From the NCBI GenBank assembly GCA_037951105.1, contig JBAMJV010001400.1, positions 40,001 to 104,000 on the forward strand: DNA of 64,000 nt, in the 5' to 3' direction. The notes under the pieces are model-generated. The model was not told the DNA's origin. It searched no databases and was given only the letters and a program-made list of their open reading frames with translations. Below are positions 35,386-45,964 of the stretch, piece after piece. This DNA is from Echinarachnius parma. Lineage: Eukaryota > Echinodermata > Echinoidea > Clypeasteroida > Echinarachniidae. The first letter of the stretch is position 1. Each line of letters begins with the position of its first letter. The position numbers and the translations under genes are program-made.

Positions 35386-36867
35386 TCACACCATTTCTGT
35401 ATGGATGTCCATATCTCCGCAAGGTGAATTTGTGCAACTAACGCCTTTGCACACTCCGCACATCCACGTGCAATCAACTTGGATTCTCCTGCAAGTACAT
35501 CGTTTCGTGCTGCACCCAGTTTTACAGTTACATCTGAATATCTTGAGCAACTTGTCAGGTGCAGCCGGGAGATGAGTCCGGATTGGCAGTAATCTACCAC
35601 CATTGACCTTCCATCCCCAGTCTTCTGCCCTCATTCCATCAGCAGTCTCTTTCCAAGTCTGAACCTGAAAGTAGACTCGAAGGCTATGATACTGTGTAGC
35701 AGCAGATGTTGGTGGCAGCGTTTGAGGTTCTACAAATGTGCTCCTTCTTGTTACCTTCTCACGAAAACGCTTATACCGCAGAACATCTATGCCTTCATTC
35801 CTCCTGCCATTGTACATATGGATCAGGGCTTTATCCCCTGCATCAAGGACAGCTTTCTTAGAAGTCCCGTCTTTGGTGAACAGGTCAGCATGGCATTGGA
35901 ATTCAACATTGTTCTGGACTTGTTTGAGAGCTACTGGTTTGCCTATACCAAAGACTCTAGATGTTGTGTCGCATCCAAGCAAAGCATGTACAAAGAGAAG
36001 TCTGGAACAGATTTCGTCACCCAATATCTCAATTGTTTTCTTGATATTCCAGACTCTATGCTTTGTGACATTGACTTTCACTTCTGGCTTTAAGAAAAGC
36101 TCATGTTCAATTGAACTGCCGTGGTAGCAAAGCAGCACCAGTAGATCGGTGTCATCGCCGATGAGTACTGTATTGACAGACATGGCTGATTCTATGGCTG
36201 TTTTCACGATCAATATGTCTGCATCTCCTTTGGCATGGATGATTGAGCAACCTGCCTTCTCAAGGGAAGAACCGATCAAATTAATGATCCTTTGTTTATT
36301 CACCTTGTTTGCAAGGAACTCGTGCTTCTTCAGCCTCAGCGATGTCTTTCCCGTGAATAATACAGTTGGTCCTTTGTAACTTCCTGTACGTCTGCAGTGT
36401 GTCGCATCCTTAATGGTGGGTCCATCTTCATAGCCGTCAAAGACAATCGTTGCCTTTCCATAACGGTTCGTCACATATGTGACATACATTTTGGATATTG
36501 CGTCAAATGTTTGACCCCTTGCCCAAGGAAGACGTTGCAAGAGGGCGCCACCATCAAGTACGTAATGTAGATCATCACCAGAGAGGTCAGACTGGACCTC
36601 TTTCACCATTTCCCATAGAGCATCACCTAATGCCGCTTTGTTTGCTTCTCTAGGAAGCCCAACGTTGTCGAATAATGCTGTCGGCTGACTGCAAAGCTCG
36701 TATTGAAACAAAGCTGCTGGATCCTCCTGGTCTTCATGAGTAGCTATAATACTCAGACGCTGGAATAGCAACTGTGGATCTACCTGGACTGGATCTCCTT
36801 CAACAAGAACAGTTGTCTTGGAACCAAGTGTAACAGCCTGATTTTTTTTTTTGGAAGGAGAAGTCAT
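35386..36867 (-). CDS. Academ-like transposon ORF2: FEN1/XPG-like nuclease with Cys-rich tail
   Basis: 493 aa on the minus strand. Residues ~100-320 have the layout of a FEN1/XPG (PIN-like) nuclease: VLDGGALL (103-110), IVFDGYE (141-147), GDADILI (214-220), LIGDDTDLLVLL (235-246), then HALLGCDTTSRVFGIGK, which resembles the helix-hairpin region. The C-terminal ~446-483 is a cluster of eleven cysteines (CNCKTGC...CTC...CTWMC) resembling CXC/tesmin-type zinc-binding segments. The first ~35 residues (DPQLLFQRL) read like the continuation of ORF1, which ends 68 bases inside this frame. The two overlap at an A11 run (T11 on the plus strand, 36842-36852), so one protein made through slippage, or a recent 1-2 base change in the run, is likely. 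The start ATG (36867) is only the first in frame. Confidence 0.75.
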   Translation of the reverse strand: MTSPSKKKNQAVTLGSKTTVLVEGDPVQVDPQLLFQRLSIIATHEDQEDPAALFQYELCSQPTALFDNVGLPREANKAALGDALWEMVKEVQSDLSGDDLHYVLDGGALLQRLPWARGQTFDAISKMYVTYVTNRYGKATIVFDGYEDGPTIKDATHCRRTGSYKGPTVLFTGKTSLRLKKHEFLANKVNKQRIINLIGSSLEKAGCSIIHAKGDADILIVKTAIESAMSVNTVLIGDDTDLLVLLCYHGSSIEHELFLKPEVKVNVTKHRVWNIKKTIEILGDEICSRLLFVHALLGCDTTSRVFGIGKPVALKQVQNNVEFQCHADLFTKDGTSKKAVLDAGDKALIHMYNGRRNEGIDVLRYKRFREKVTRRSTFVEPQTLPPTSAATQYHSLRVYFQVQTWKETADGMRAEDWGWKVNGGRLLPIRTHLPAAPDKLLKIFRCNCKTGCSTKRCTCRRIQVDCTWMCGVCKGVSCTNSPCGDMDIHTEMV

Positions 36868-39800
36868 TCACATTTTTCCCAGCCATTGACTCAATGATAA
36901 GCTCGCCTACATATCTTGCTTTGTCAACATCAACTTTGTCATGGGCAGCAACGCCACTCACAATATCATGCAAGGATTGTTCCTTGCAGAATGGATCCCA
37001 CTCCTTGAATGTTTCAATGATCTTGTATGTGTCATCAAGGTCTCGTTGTTGTCTGGAATGGAACATATCTTTGTGTTGATCACTTGTGTGATAGTTCACT
37101 CCAGTGAGTTCTTGCATCGCAAGATTGACCTCAGCACAAGATGGCATTCCCAATATCCATGTCAACCGTTGAATGTCTGTCATACCCCTGCCTCTAGTCA
37201 ATCCACCACTTGTCTTGACACTTCGCATTAACACCTGCTCAATGACAAGGTCAGTAGACAAGCCTGCCCAGTACCGATCGCTCCTCCTTACAACATGTAA
37301 CCCGCTCATGAAGCTTTTGAAAACACCAGGATGCGTTTTTTCAAGTTGGGACATGTTTTGCAGATACAGATAGGCTGATTTGGCATACATGTTGTGCCCT
37401 GCTGCAGCAAAAAAGGGCAGCATATTCTGCACTGCTACAAGATGCAATTTCCAGTTCCCTGTGCGTTCGGCTTTAATGAATTTCTTTAGGATGGCAACCA
37501 TCTCCAAGTATTGTAACCAAAGTTGGGCAGTCCTTAAGTTTTTCATTGAGTTTCGTTCCGCTTGTAGTTTGTCGGCCACTCTTGAGAGCAACTCTGACAA
37601 TGATATGTCACCAATGGCTTCCAGATCTGTCATCATGGCTTCAAACAACTTACTTGCTTCAAGCAAGTCCTGCTCTCGAACCTCTTCTTCTACTCTGCCC
37701 TCAAGTTGAACGTCATTGTCAACTCTCTGATCCATCTCTTCTGCAATGACAGCTGTATGCGTGTCGGCAAAGTTACCATGTGCGTCTTGCTCAACTTCTG
37801 TTTGTTCTGTGAGAACATCTGATGATGAAACCTCAGCAGGGATTTCCGGATCAGTCGTCAGGGCATCAAACACCATGCCTTCTTCGAGCAAGTCTTCATC
37901 TCTAACTTTCTGCTCTACTCTGCCCTCCAGTTGAACGTCATTGTCAACTCTCTGATCCATCTCTTCTGCAATGATAGCTGTATGCGTGTCGGCAAAGTTA
38001 CCATGTGCGTCTTGCTCAACTTCTGTTTGTTCCATGAGAACATCTGATGATGAAACCTCAGCAGGGATTTCCGGATCAGACGTCAGGGCATCAAACACCA
38101 TGCCTTCTTTGAGCAAGTCTTCATCTCTAACTTTCTGCTCTACTCTGCCCTCCAGTTGAACGTCATTGTCAACTCTCTGATCCATCTCTTCTGCAATGAT
38201 AGCTGTATGCGTGTCGGCAAAGTTACCATGTGCGTCTTGCTCAACTTCTGTTTGTTCCATGAGAACATCTGATGATGAAACCTCAGCAGGGATTTCCGGA
38301 TCAGACGTCAGGGCATCAAACACCATGCCTTCTTTGAGCAAGTCTTCATCTCTAACTTTCTGCTCTACTCTGCCCTCCAGTTGAACGTCATTGTCAACTC
38401 TCTGATCCATCTCTTCTGCAATGACAGCTGTATGCGTGTCGGCAAAGTTACCATGTGCGTCTTGCTCAACTTCTGTTTGTTCTGTGAGAACATCTGATGA
38501 TGAAACCTCAGCAGGGATTTCCGGATCAGACGTCAGGGCATCAAACACCATGCCTTCTTCGTGCAAGTCTTCATCTCTAACTTTCTGCTCTACTCTGCCC
38601 TCCAGTTGAACGTCATTGTCAACTCTCTGATCCATCTCTTCTACAATGACAGCTGTATGCGTGTCGGCAAAGTTACCATGTGCGTCTTGCTCAACTTCTG
38701 TTTGTTCTGTGAGAACATCTGATGATGAAACCTCAGCATGGATTTTCGGATCAGTCGTCAGGGCATCAAACACCATGCCTTCTTCGAGCAAGTCTTCATC
38801 TCTAACTTTCTGCTCTACTCTGCCCTCCAGTTGAAAGTCATTGTCAACTCTCTGATCCATCTCTTCTGCAATGACAGCTGTATGCGTGTCGGCAAAGTTA
38901 CCATGTGCGTCTTGCTCGACTTCTGTTTGTTCCATGAGAACATCTGATGATGAAACCTCAGCAGGGATTTCCGGATCAGTCGTCAGGGCATCAAACACCA
39001 TGCCTTCTTCGAGCAAGTCTTCATCTCTAACTTTCTGCTCTACTCTGCCCTCCAGTTGAACGTCATTGTCAACTCTCTGATCCATCTCTTCTGCAATGAC
39101 AGCTGTATGCGTGTCGGCAAAGTTATCATGTGCGTCTTGCTCGACTTCTGTTTGTTCTGTGAGAACATCTGATGATGAAACCTCAGCATGGATTTCCGGA
39201 TCAGTCGTCAGGGCATCAAACACCATGCCTTCTTCGAGCAAGTCTTCATCTCCACATTGCTGCTCTACTCTTCCCTCCAGTTGAATGTCATTGTCAACTC
39301 TCTGATCCATCTCTTCTGCAATGCCAGCTGTATGCGTGTCGGCAAAGGTACCACGTGTGTCTTGCTCCCCTTCTGTGCGTTTCGTTGGAATTGGTACATC
39401 ATATGCATTTGCTGCCAGTATGGTGCTCAGGGCTGCATAAACCAACAGGTGTCCGCGAACTGCCCTGGCAATGGCTTTCCCAGTTAGCATGTGTTTAACT
39501 GCGTTCTCTGCGTATATGACTTCCAGGACTTCTTGAAGCCCACTTCCCGCCATGAGGTGACCAATAGCACCCATGAAACTCATCTCAGTGTGCAAGCCTC
39601 CAAGTCTCAACACAATTGACTTTAGGTCACTGTCATCCGGCTCTGATTCAATGATCATCATGGATTTCCACCAGAGTGGCTGGTCGAATGTAATCACTGG
39701 GGTGATTTTGTAGGCCTTAGCTTGATCACACACGAACGCAAGTGTAGAGAAGATACACGTCATGTCAGTAGGGTTCATGTCGATCATAGGTAGAAATTGC

Positions 39801-41452
39801 ACTGATGATCTTCCCGGATGGTCACCCTGATGAACAGTCTGCATCATTCCTGACCAGGCTGGTCTTCTTTGTTTGAGAACAAGTGCTAATTCCCACAAAA
39901 GATCGATGTGGTAGGTTGGATCATGCACTTCCATTGCCTGTAGTTCTTTGTAGGTCAAAGGGTTCCGCCCAGTGTGTTGGGATCTGAACGTTCTGATGTT
40001 GATTTTTCCAACCTTTAAGATGTCATCTGTTGTCACTTCTACTCTCGGGATTTGCTTACTGGACAGTCTACCTGGTGTTATGGTGGAAATGATACCCATT
40101 CCATGAAATGTTCCATTGCCATCTAGAGTTCTGATGTTGTGATCAACGTTGTCAGCAACGTGCTGAACAAACTCTGTTGATACAGGTCCAGGCACTTCCA
40201 GCCCTTGTGCTAGAGCAGCACTTCGTTCGAACTTTTGTACTTCAGCGTATGATGAGCTGAAACCGTGTCTGTGAAGGGAATCTATAATGAACCGTGATGC
40301 AAACTGATGGTGCATTTCAATTGCTAGTCCAAGTTGCAGTGGAGCTAATATAGCTCGTGGCCTGCTTTGTTGCATGATCGCTTGCCCAATGGATGCTACT
40401 TTTAGATCTGTATGAGCTCCAACAAACATGCCTTGCAAGAACATCACAAATGACTGTGGTATGACACTTTTTGCACTGTCGGTTGATGACATCTGTTCTG
40501 TTGTGGGGTAGACTTCATTCCAGGAGTCAACAGCCTTGATGTCATTCTTGATTAGCTCAGCGACGGTCTTAATCATGCGAGTCTTCTCTACCTCAGGATC
40601 TAATTTATTCTGCTCTTGGTAGAAGTCATGTAGAATGGCTGATGCTTTCCGTCTCAGAGTCACAACATTTGGCTTACCATTCAGATCGGTGAATATGATG
40701 TTGTCACCAAAGTGTTCTCGCAGTTTTCTTTTCATGTGTCTGTGACTGTATGATGGGACATCAGATCCCATGAGAATGGTCTCCATCTTCTTAGTAAGGT
40801 CTCCGAGTGTTATCTGTTCATCTTCAAATGTTTCCAAATCCGATGCGATCGAAAGGAATGCCTCATATCTTTCCTCTTCGTGAGGTCTTCCTATTTTTTG
40901 TTTTTTTGCATTGTTTCGCGAACCTGAACAATGTTCCTGAGGAAGTTGTTTCCCAGTCCGGAAATTGACACTGCAGCTTTGGTGGTAAATGGCCTTTGCT
41001 GCAATCAGGTCCAGGGCATACTGAACTCTTCCCATAACCGATGAAGACCATTGATCGTTTCTCTCGGCACATGTTCGTAAGACGGATGATTGAAATGATG
41101 CAGCAGTTACCGGATGAGCATCACATCTATCCCGCTTGTTCTCATCATACTCTCCAGGGGATGCTAGTTTACCGCAAAATAGGCAATGCGTTTCAAAACT
41201 AAAAATGGAAGATTCAGATCGAAGGATAAAAGATGATTGTTGTTCCTTCTCTTGATCATGTGTCCTTGAAAAGTTGTGTGGGTGCGTGAAGACTTGTCGG
41301 CACTCTTTGTGCACTCGTTGTCCTACATAAGTTCTTATATTGCTACCCCGATTCTCACTGGCCCTGTTGACACTTTCGCTTCCCTTAACATACAAGATGA
41401 CAGTATCTCGCCCATCTTCTAAACTTTTCTTGCAGAAAACACACTCAGCCAT
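36800..41452 (-). CDS. Academ-like transposon ORF1: large zinc-finger protein with 8-fold internal repeat
   Basis: 1550 aa, uninterrupted, minus strand; ATG at 41452 in a good context (ACAATGG). The N-terminus holds two finger-like sets, C4/C7...H48/C51 and C90/C93...H157/C160. The middle up to ~680 is globular without a motif I can name; I could not assign DDE residues. Residues ~690-1255 consist of eight 75-aa tandem repeats (FADTHTA, EEMDQRVDND, EEGMVFDAL words), acidic and nearly identical. The C-terminal part (~1255-1550) is again globular and ends where the frame leaves ORF2 at the A11 run. With ORF2 the total would be about 2,000 aa, the size I recall for Academ proteins. Integrity suggests recent activity. 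It could alternatively be an unnamed family that shares the nuclease. Confidence 0.75.
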   Translation of the reverse strand: MAECVFCKKSLEDGRDTVILYVKGSESVNRASENRGSNIRTYVGQRVHKECRQVFTHPHNFSRTHDQEKEQQSSFILRSESSIFSFETHCLFCGKLASPGEYDENKRDRCDAHPVTAASFQSSVLRTCAERNDQWSSSVMGRVQYALDLIAAKAIYHQSCSVNFRTGKQLPQEHCSGSRNNAKKQKIGRPHEEERYEAFLSIASDLETFEDEQITLGDLTKKMETILMGSDVPSYSHRHMKRKLREHFGDNIIFTDLNGKPNVVTLRRKASAILHDFYQEQNKLDPEVEKTRMIKTVAELIKNDIKAVDSWNEVYPTTEQMSSTDSAKSVIPQSFVMFLQGMFVGAHTDLKVASIGQAIMQQSRPRAILAPLQLGLAIEMHHQFASRFIIDSLHRHGFSSSYAEVQKFERSAALAQGLEVPGPVSTEFVQHVADNVDHNIRTLDGNGTFHGMGIISTITPGRLSSKQIPRVEVTTDDILKVGKINIRTFRSQHTGRNPLTYKELQAMEVHDPTYHIDLLWELALVLKQRRPAWSGMMQTVHQGDHPGRSSVQFLPMIDMNPTDMTCIFSTLAFVCDQAKAYKITPVITFDQPLWWKSMMIIESEPDDSDLKSIVLRLGGLHTEMSFMGAIGHLMAGSGLQEVLEVIYAENAVKHMLTGKAIARAVRGHLLVYAALSTILAANAYDVPIPTKRTEGEQDTRGTFADTHTAGIAEEMDQRVDNDIQLEGRVEQQCGDEDLLEEGMVFDALTTDPEIHAEVSSSDVLTEQTEVEQDAHDNFADTHTAVIAEEMDQRVDNDVQLEGRVEQKVRDEDLLEEGMVFDALTTDPEIPAEVSSSDVLMEQTEVEQDAHGNFADTHTAVIAEEMDQRVDNDFQLEGRVEQKVRDEDLLEEGMVFDALTTDPKIHAEVSSSDVLTEQTEVEQDAHGNFADTHTAVIVEEMDQRVDNDVQLEGRVEQKVRDEDLHEEGMVFDALTSDPEIPAEVSSSDVLTEQTEVEQDAHGNFADTHTAVIAEEMDQRVDNDVQLEGRVEQKVRDEDLLKEGMVFDALTSDPEIPAEVSSSDVLMEQTEVEQDAHGNFADTHTAIIAEEMDQRVDNDVQLEGRVEQKVRDEDLLKEGMVFDALTSDPEIPAEVSSSDVLMEQTEVEQDAHGNFADTHTAIIAEEMDQRVDNDVQLEGRVEQKVRDEDLLEEGMVFDALTTDPEIPAEVSSSDVLTEQTEVEQDAHGNFADTHTAVIAEEMDQRVDNDVQLEGRVEEEVREQDLLEASKLFEAMMTDLEAIGDISLSELLSRVADKLQAERNSMKNLRTAQLWLQYLEMVAILKKFIKAERTGNWKLHLVAVQNMLPFFAAAGHNMYAKSAYLYLQNMSQLEKTHPGVFKSFMSGLHVVRRSDRYWAGLSTDLVIEQVLMRSVKTSGGLTRGRGMTDIQRLTWILGMPSCAEVNLAMQELTGVNYHTSDQHKDMFHSRQQRDLDDTYKIIETFKEWDPFCKEQSLHDIVSGVAAHDKVDVDKARYVGELIIESMAGKNVNDFSFQKKKSGCYTWFQDNCSC
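37690..39390 (-). repeat. 225-bp in-frame tandem repeat inside ORF1
   Basis: Eight units of 225 bp (75 codons), nearly identical at the DNA level, with matching short plus-strand frames recurring exactly 225 bases apart (37746 through 39096). The last unit grades into an older, diverged version (VREQDLLEASKLFEAM). Frame is kept throughout. Confidence 0.95.
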
Positions 41453-41459
41453 TGTATCT

Positions 41460-43900
41460 GTATTGTTTAAAAGAAGATTTGAATATTAGTTTAGTATGGT
41501 CTGGTATAATATATTACGACCAAGTTTTACGTGGCATCTAAAATAAAGTACATACTACATTATTTTGAAATCAGGCTCAGATACTGGGTTAACCAGTTCA
41601 TTAATATCACAGCGATCATTCTGGGTGATGCAAGCTATATTATAATAATGAAGTATATAAAATGCACATTACAGGGGCCACAGAAAGAATTTAAAGTGTG
41701 TGTGTGCGGAGGGGGGGGGGGGGGCTGACCTTATTTTAGTTGTTATAATAATTGTAATTATTTGAATTGACGAATAAGTAAAACAAATAATATAACCTAA
41801 TGTGTAATAAGGTACATTGAGACAAAATTTATAAGAGCAATCCCACAACAAAGTTGACAAAACCGTAACAGAAACTGGCTCTAATATTTCAAATTCCTGG
41901 GACTAATATTGATGTATTCGTTATTATTATCCCTTAATTGTATCTTTAATTTCCAACCATTATTTACATGTATCAAATATTTTCAACAAAAAAGAAAGAT
42001 CGCCGCTCCTAATGGTCTGAATTTCATCAGATATTGTCGATCGCCGTATTATAAGGGTCTCATTTTTAACAAAAAGGGCAGATCCCCACTTTAAAACAGG
42101 CTGTTTTCCGCTTCTATAAAAGTCACATTTTCATAAAAAACAAAAAGCCCTTGGTTTCGAACATGTTTGGCGACAGACACATATATACAAATTATATTAT
42201 TCGCGCGATGATCTCCATATAATTTGTCACTTACCTAGCTATGATACTTAGGTTTGATGATAAAAAGTATTTGAAAGCATACTCCTAAACTTTCACAATG
42301 AAATTTTCAATTTATACAGCGCCAGAAACAGGAACGAGAATGTGTACCGTATGCCAATCGGTGGTTTGATTTGTTTATACATGTATTAGCCTATACACTT
42401 AACATCCGGCACTAAAATTAGAATATCACTAGTAATTCAATTTAATTTGTATGGGATTTTATGAAATTTAGTCGATAGTTTGATGTAGGAATGCATGTAT
42501 AAATGAATGTAAACTCTGAACATCCCATGCCAAAGAATAACAATATAGAAACCGCCCAGGGGGCAGGGCCCCGTTGCAGAAAGAGATACAATCGATTGTA
42601 AGTCAGATCATGCGTAATAATTTCTTCCTTTTTAAAATATTTTTCTTACATTATGTTATGTCAGCTAAACAATAAATGGTTCAATTAAATTAAAAATGCA
42701 CATAAGCTAAGACATATGTCGATTTCGTTTCAATCAGATATCACACATACACCATAATATGTCAGAATATGTAATCATATTTTCTTTTCTATTTTTCTAA
42801 TTTTAAGTTATGTCAGTTTATCATTGAATGGTTCAATTAAAAAAGTATGCACACAATATAAGCTCATAGGCACATTTTGTTTCAATCAGATATCACACAT
42901 GACACATACATACCATTATTGTAAGTTTCAAAGTCACGTCCAACTTACAAGCTTGGCATGCGCAATACTTCTCGCCACGGACGAAATGTGTTGTTAACCC
43001 TCTCACGTTGCTAGTTATAATGCAAGGAAAATGAGCGTGTTTTAACAATTTAACTGATATCACTAGTATTTTCAGCAATTAATGTTCAACGAATTGAACA
43101 ATTTTGAATGAAGTGCGAAACACTACTCTGAAATATGAATTGCAATTACATAGATACATACATTACTCACCAAAGGTTAAACCCATTGACTACGGGAACC
43201 GAGTGGGTTGTGTACAAAGTCTATGGAGATTTCAGAATCTTGTAGTGAACGGGTTAACACAAAATGGAATACGTGGGACTGTTCTAAATAAAGCACATGG
43301 TGGGTACGAAAATAATGAAGTGTGAAACAGTACAAAATGATTAAGAGAATAAGGATAATGTTAATTAAGTTAATGTATATAATATGTATCACAAAGTGAT
43401 AATCAATATCTCATCTTACCGGAAAAGGGAAAGATTCCAGATTTAGATGCCCCACAGCATACAGGACACTATAGTGCCTTCCAAATGTAGATGAACCTTC
43501 AAGGTGATGACCTACTTTATCAAACAGGGTTTGATAATAGATGTATAATATGCAAATTGCATCACAATGGATGGATTGTCTTGCTCCCATTGGGTGTCAT
43601 AAACTTTGTCATTACCGACCTTGACAATAGAGGCTTTATCATTTGCATTCACTCAATAAAGTCTGTATTTGTTTTCAGAATATGAAATATCTACATCATA
43701 GGACATCTTAAATATGGTTAGTATGCTCCCATGGGAGTTGAGATGGTGCACAACGTATGCGGGTTTGAACTGTACCTGATGACTAATTGCAAGGGTAATA
43801 ATACACCTCTGAATAGGGCACCCAGATTCATGGCGCTCTATAAATTCTATATTAATATTATTATTATTATTATTGTTGTTGTTTTTATCTGTCTTTTGTG
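41460..43900. other. transposon interior upstream of ORF1, no gene
   Basis: Non-coding DNA that should hold the ORF1 promoter. A TATA-like ATATATTATACC (minus strand) lies near 41505-41516. A G-run is at 41710-41724. An arm resembling the 63709 MITE (GGGCCCCGTTGCAGAAAGAG) starts at 42566 without a visible partner. Confidence 0.45.
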
Positions 43901-43904
43901 CAAC

Positions 43905-44558
43905 TTAATTTGCATAATTATGCAAATTATATTGGTACTATAAGTAATGATATATGTGCGGTTTAGTATATTAGCTTTGGATAAAAGATTCGCAAACTTT
44001 TCAAGCTACAATCATACATCTAAAATTTCAAACAATACATACTTTCATTGGTCCATTTAAACAATAGCTCATTTGCATATTATGCTAATTACTTTGATAG
44101 TAATGTTTTGATTGTATGTCAAACTTTACCCTTTTTCATATCTGACGTTTAAAAAGATACTTTTTCATTTGCATCCTATCAATGAAGCCCATTTTGTAAA
44201 CAAATATGCAATATTGTCTTTTTTTTAGAACTTAATTTGCATATTATGCAAATTAGGTAGCTATTATTAGAACGAACGTGTGTTCATCGTGTAGTTTGGG
44301 ATACCAATATTGGGTTGCCATACTTTTGTGGCGTTAATATAGTATATAAATATTTTTAAACAATTAATTTCATATTTTTACTTTCAAACAATACCTAATT
44401 TGCATATTATGCAAATTAAACCACTTTCCGCAACTCCGATTTCTTGGGACTTTTTTTTGGTTGTTAAGGGGAGTTTCCTGAACAGAATTCCGAAAAAAAA
44501 TCCCGTGTTGCAATTTTGCCGAGGTTACCCCCTTATATATGCTAGATTGACTGGACTA
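43905..44558. repeat. right terminal inverted repeat with octamer array
   Basis: Octamer palindromes start at 43908 (ATTTGCATAATTATGCAAAT), 44071, 44235 and 44398, steps 163, 164 and 163 bp. The mid-spacer half-site ATTTGCAT is at 44167. Homology to the left repeat is high in the outer ~250 bp and falls inward, but the octamers and their spacing remain. Confidence 0.85.
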
Positions 44559-44892
44559 TAAGCTGCGTTCACGTCATTGCTTGGAGCATATATGTCTATG
44601 CTTGGAGCGAATTGTTCGCGGCGAGTCCAGAATACAATGTCCGCTGTTTTAGTATAGCACATCATTGATCCTCCCAATCTTGTTTGATTTCTGAGTAGTT
44701 GTCTGTTCACTATGTTCCATGCATCTGTTGATTTAAGTGATCCATTAGCTTTTTAAGATTATTCCAAAAGTGATATTTGAGAGCAATATAACTGTAAGAT
44801 ACTTCTCAAATCTTTCAAGAACAAAAAACACCGTTTACCTAGAGAAAAGGTGCAAAGTATGTAATATCCGGTTTTAGCACCTATTGCCCATA

Positions 44893-45300
44893 GTAAGAGT
44901 GGTCAAGTGTGACATCATCACCTATTTTAATAATTTCAAAATTTGAACTTCATTTCCCGAAAGAGCATCGAAAATAATGTCCAATTATTGAAAATCAATC
45001 GAATATTATGTTACGTATTGGCTGAGATATGCCCATCCGAATTAATTTATTTTAATAGGAAATCACTGTTATTTTGCTCTGGACCTCTGGTTCATATCTT
45101 TCCGAACCAGAGCAAAATATCAGTGATTTCCTATTGAAATCTATTTATCCGGATGGTCATATCCCAAACAATATGTCACATATTCGATTAATTTTCATCC
45201 TTTGTGCATTATTTGTTATGCTTTTTTGGAAAATGAAGTTCAAATTGAGAAATTGTAACGATAGATTTGTATATGATGTCACATCTTCAGTACTCTATTG
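44893..45300. mobile_element. ~400-bp fold-back, copy B only
   Basis: Arms pair around 45085-45090 (CTATTTTAATAGGAAATCAC region inverted; CCAGAGCAAAATA). TGTGACATCA lies at the left end and GATGTCACATC at the right. Copy A lacks it (junction near 7970). Confidence 0.6.
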
Positions 45301-45964
45301 ATTTTGACTACAATCGAAAAGCGTTCAAGAGAGACCTTTGAAAAATCAAAACTAATTTAATTCTAATGTACCACAAGGTAACCCATAATGTACAAGATAA
45401 ACCTGGAAGCTCCAGGTGATTTTGGTTGAATTTAACAAAGTTAATTGATCACTTTAAGCTAAATTTATCATGTTCGTTTTTAGAACCTTTCGTATTATAT
45501 CATGTGCGACTTCAAGAATTTCTTTTCATGGTTTTGATCGGGGTTTTGATATTTATAATAGCACATAACGCCACTAGAACCAATATTTAGATTTCTGAAT
45601 AGTTAAATTAGTTTTAAAGTCCAAATGTGTTAGATTTCCGAATAATTTAATTCAATTACATTATTCCGAAATGTTTGGCTTTCAAAGCGTCCATTATTAA
45701 CCCTGTGAGTGGTATGGTCTGTTCAAGTCACTCGTGGACCAAATTCTTATCAGTGACACATCAAGAGATAACACTGTTCAAGCATGTAAACGGACGTAAC
45801 TTACCGGTTACTGGTTTAACCATTTCCCACCTCTGCAATTTGTTTAGATATGCCTTAGACTTCCGATTATCTATTCAACACCTAGTCATGCTATAGTGGC
45901 GTACAGAAAATGGATCTATTTGCAGTCCAGTGTAATATAGGGTAATAATAATAATATAGAGTAA

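Larger units (their letters stand above)
30195..44558 (-). mobile_element. 14.4-kb Academ-like DNA transposon, apparently near-intact
   Basis: The ends are TAGTCCAGTCAAT ... ATTGACTGGACTA, flanked by a 3-bp TAA duplication (30192-30194 and 44559-44561). Copy A supplies the empty site (TGATAAGCTGCG at 7654). Inverted repeats run about 650 bp (left ~30195-31020 with one extra internal unit, right ~43905-44558). Two long minus-strand ORFs occupy 35386-41452. A multidomain protein with Cys-rich fingers and an XPG/FEN1-like nuclease plus a 3-bp target fits the Academ superfamily as I know it. A profile search would be needed to confirm. No capsid, polymerase or integrase gene is visible. Confidence 0.75.

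Noticed and set aside
37746-39284. Regular 62-aa plus-strand frames spaced 225 bp, resembling a gene or CRISPR-like array
   Set aside because: They are the antisense shadow of the in-frame 75-residue repeat of the minus-strand transposon ORF. Units are contiguous, without spacers, and the genome is eukaryotic.
30195-44558. Reading the 14.4-kb element as a Polinton or other virus-like element because of its size and long inverted repeats
   Set aside because: No DNA polymerase, integrase, packaging or capsid gene is seen, and the target duplication is 3 bp, not the 6 bp usual for Polintons.
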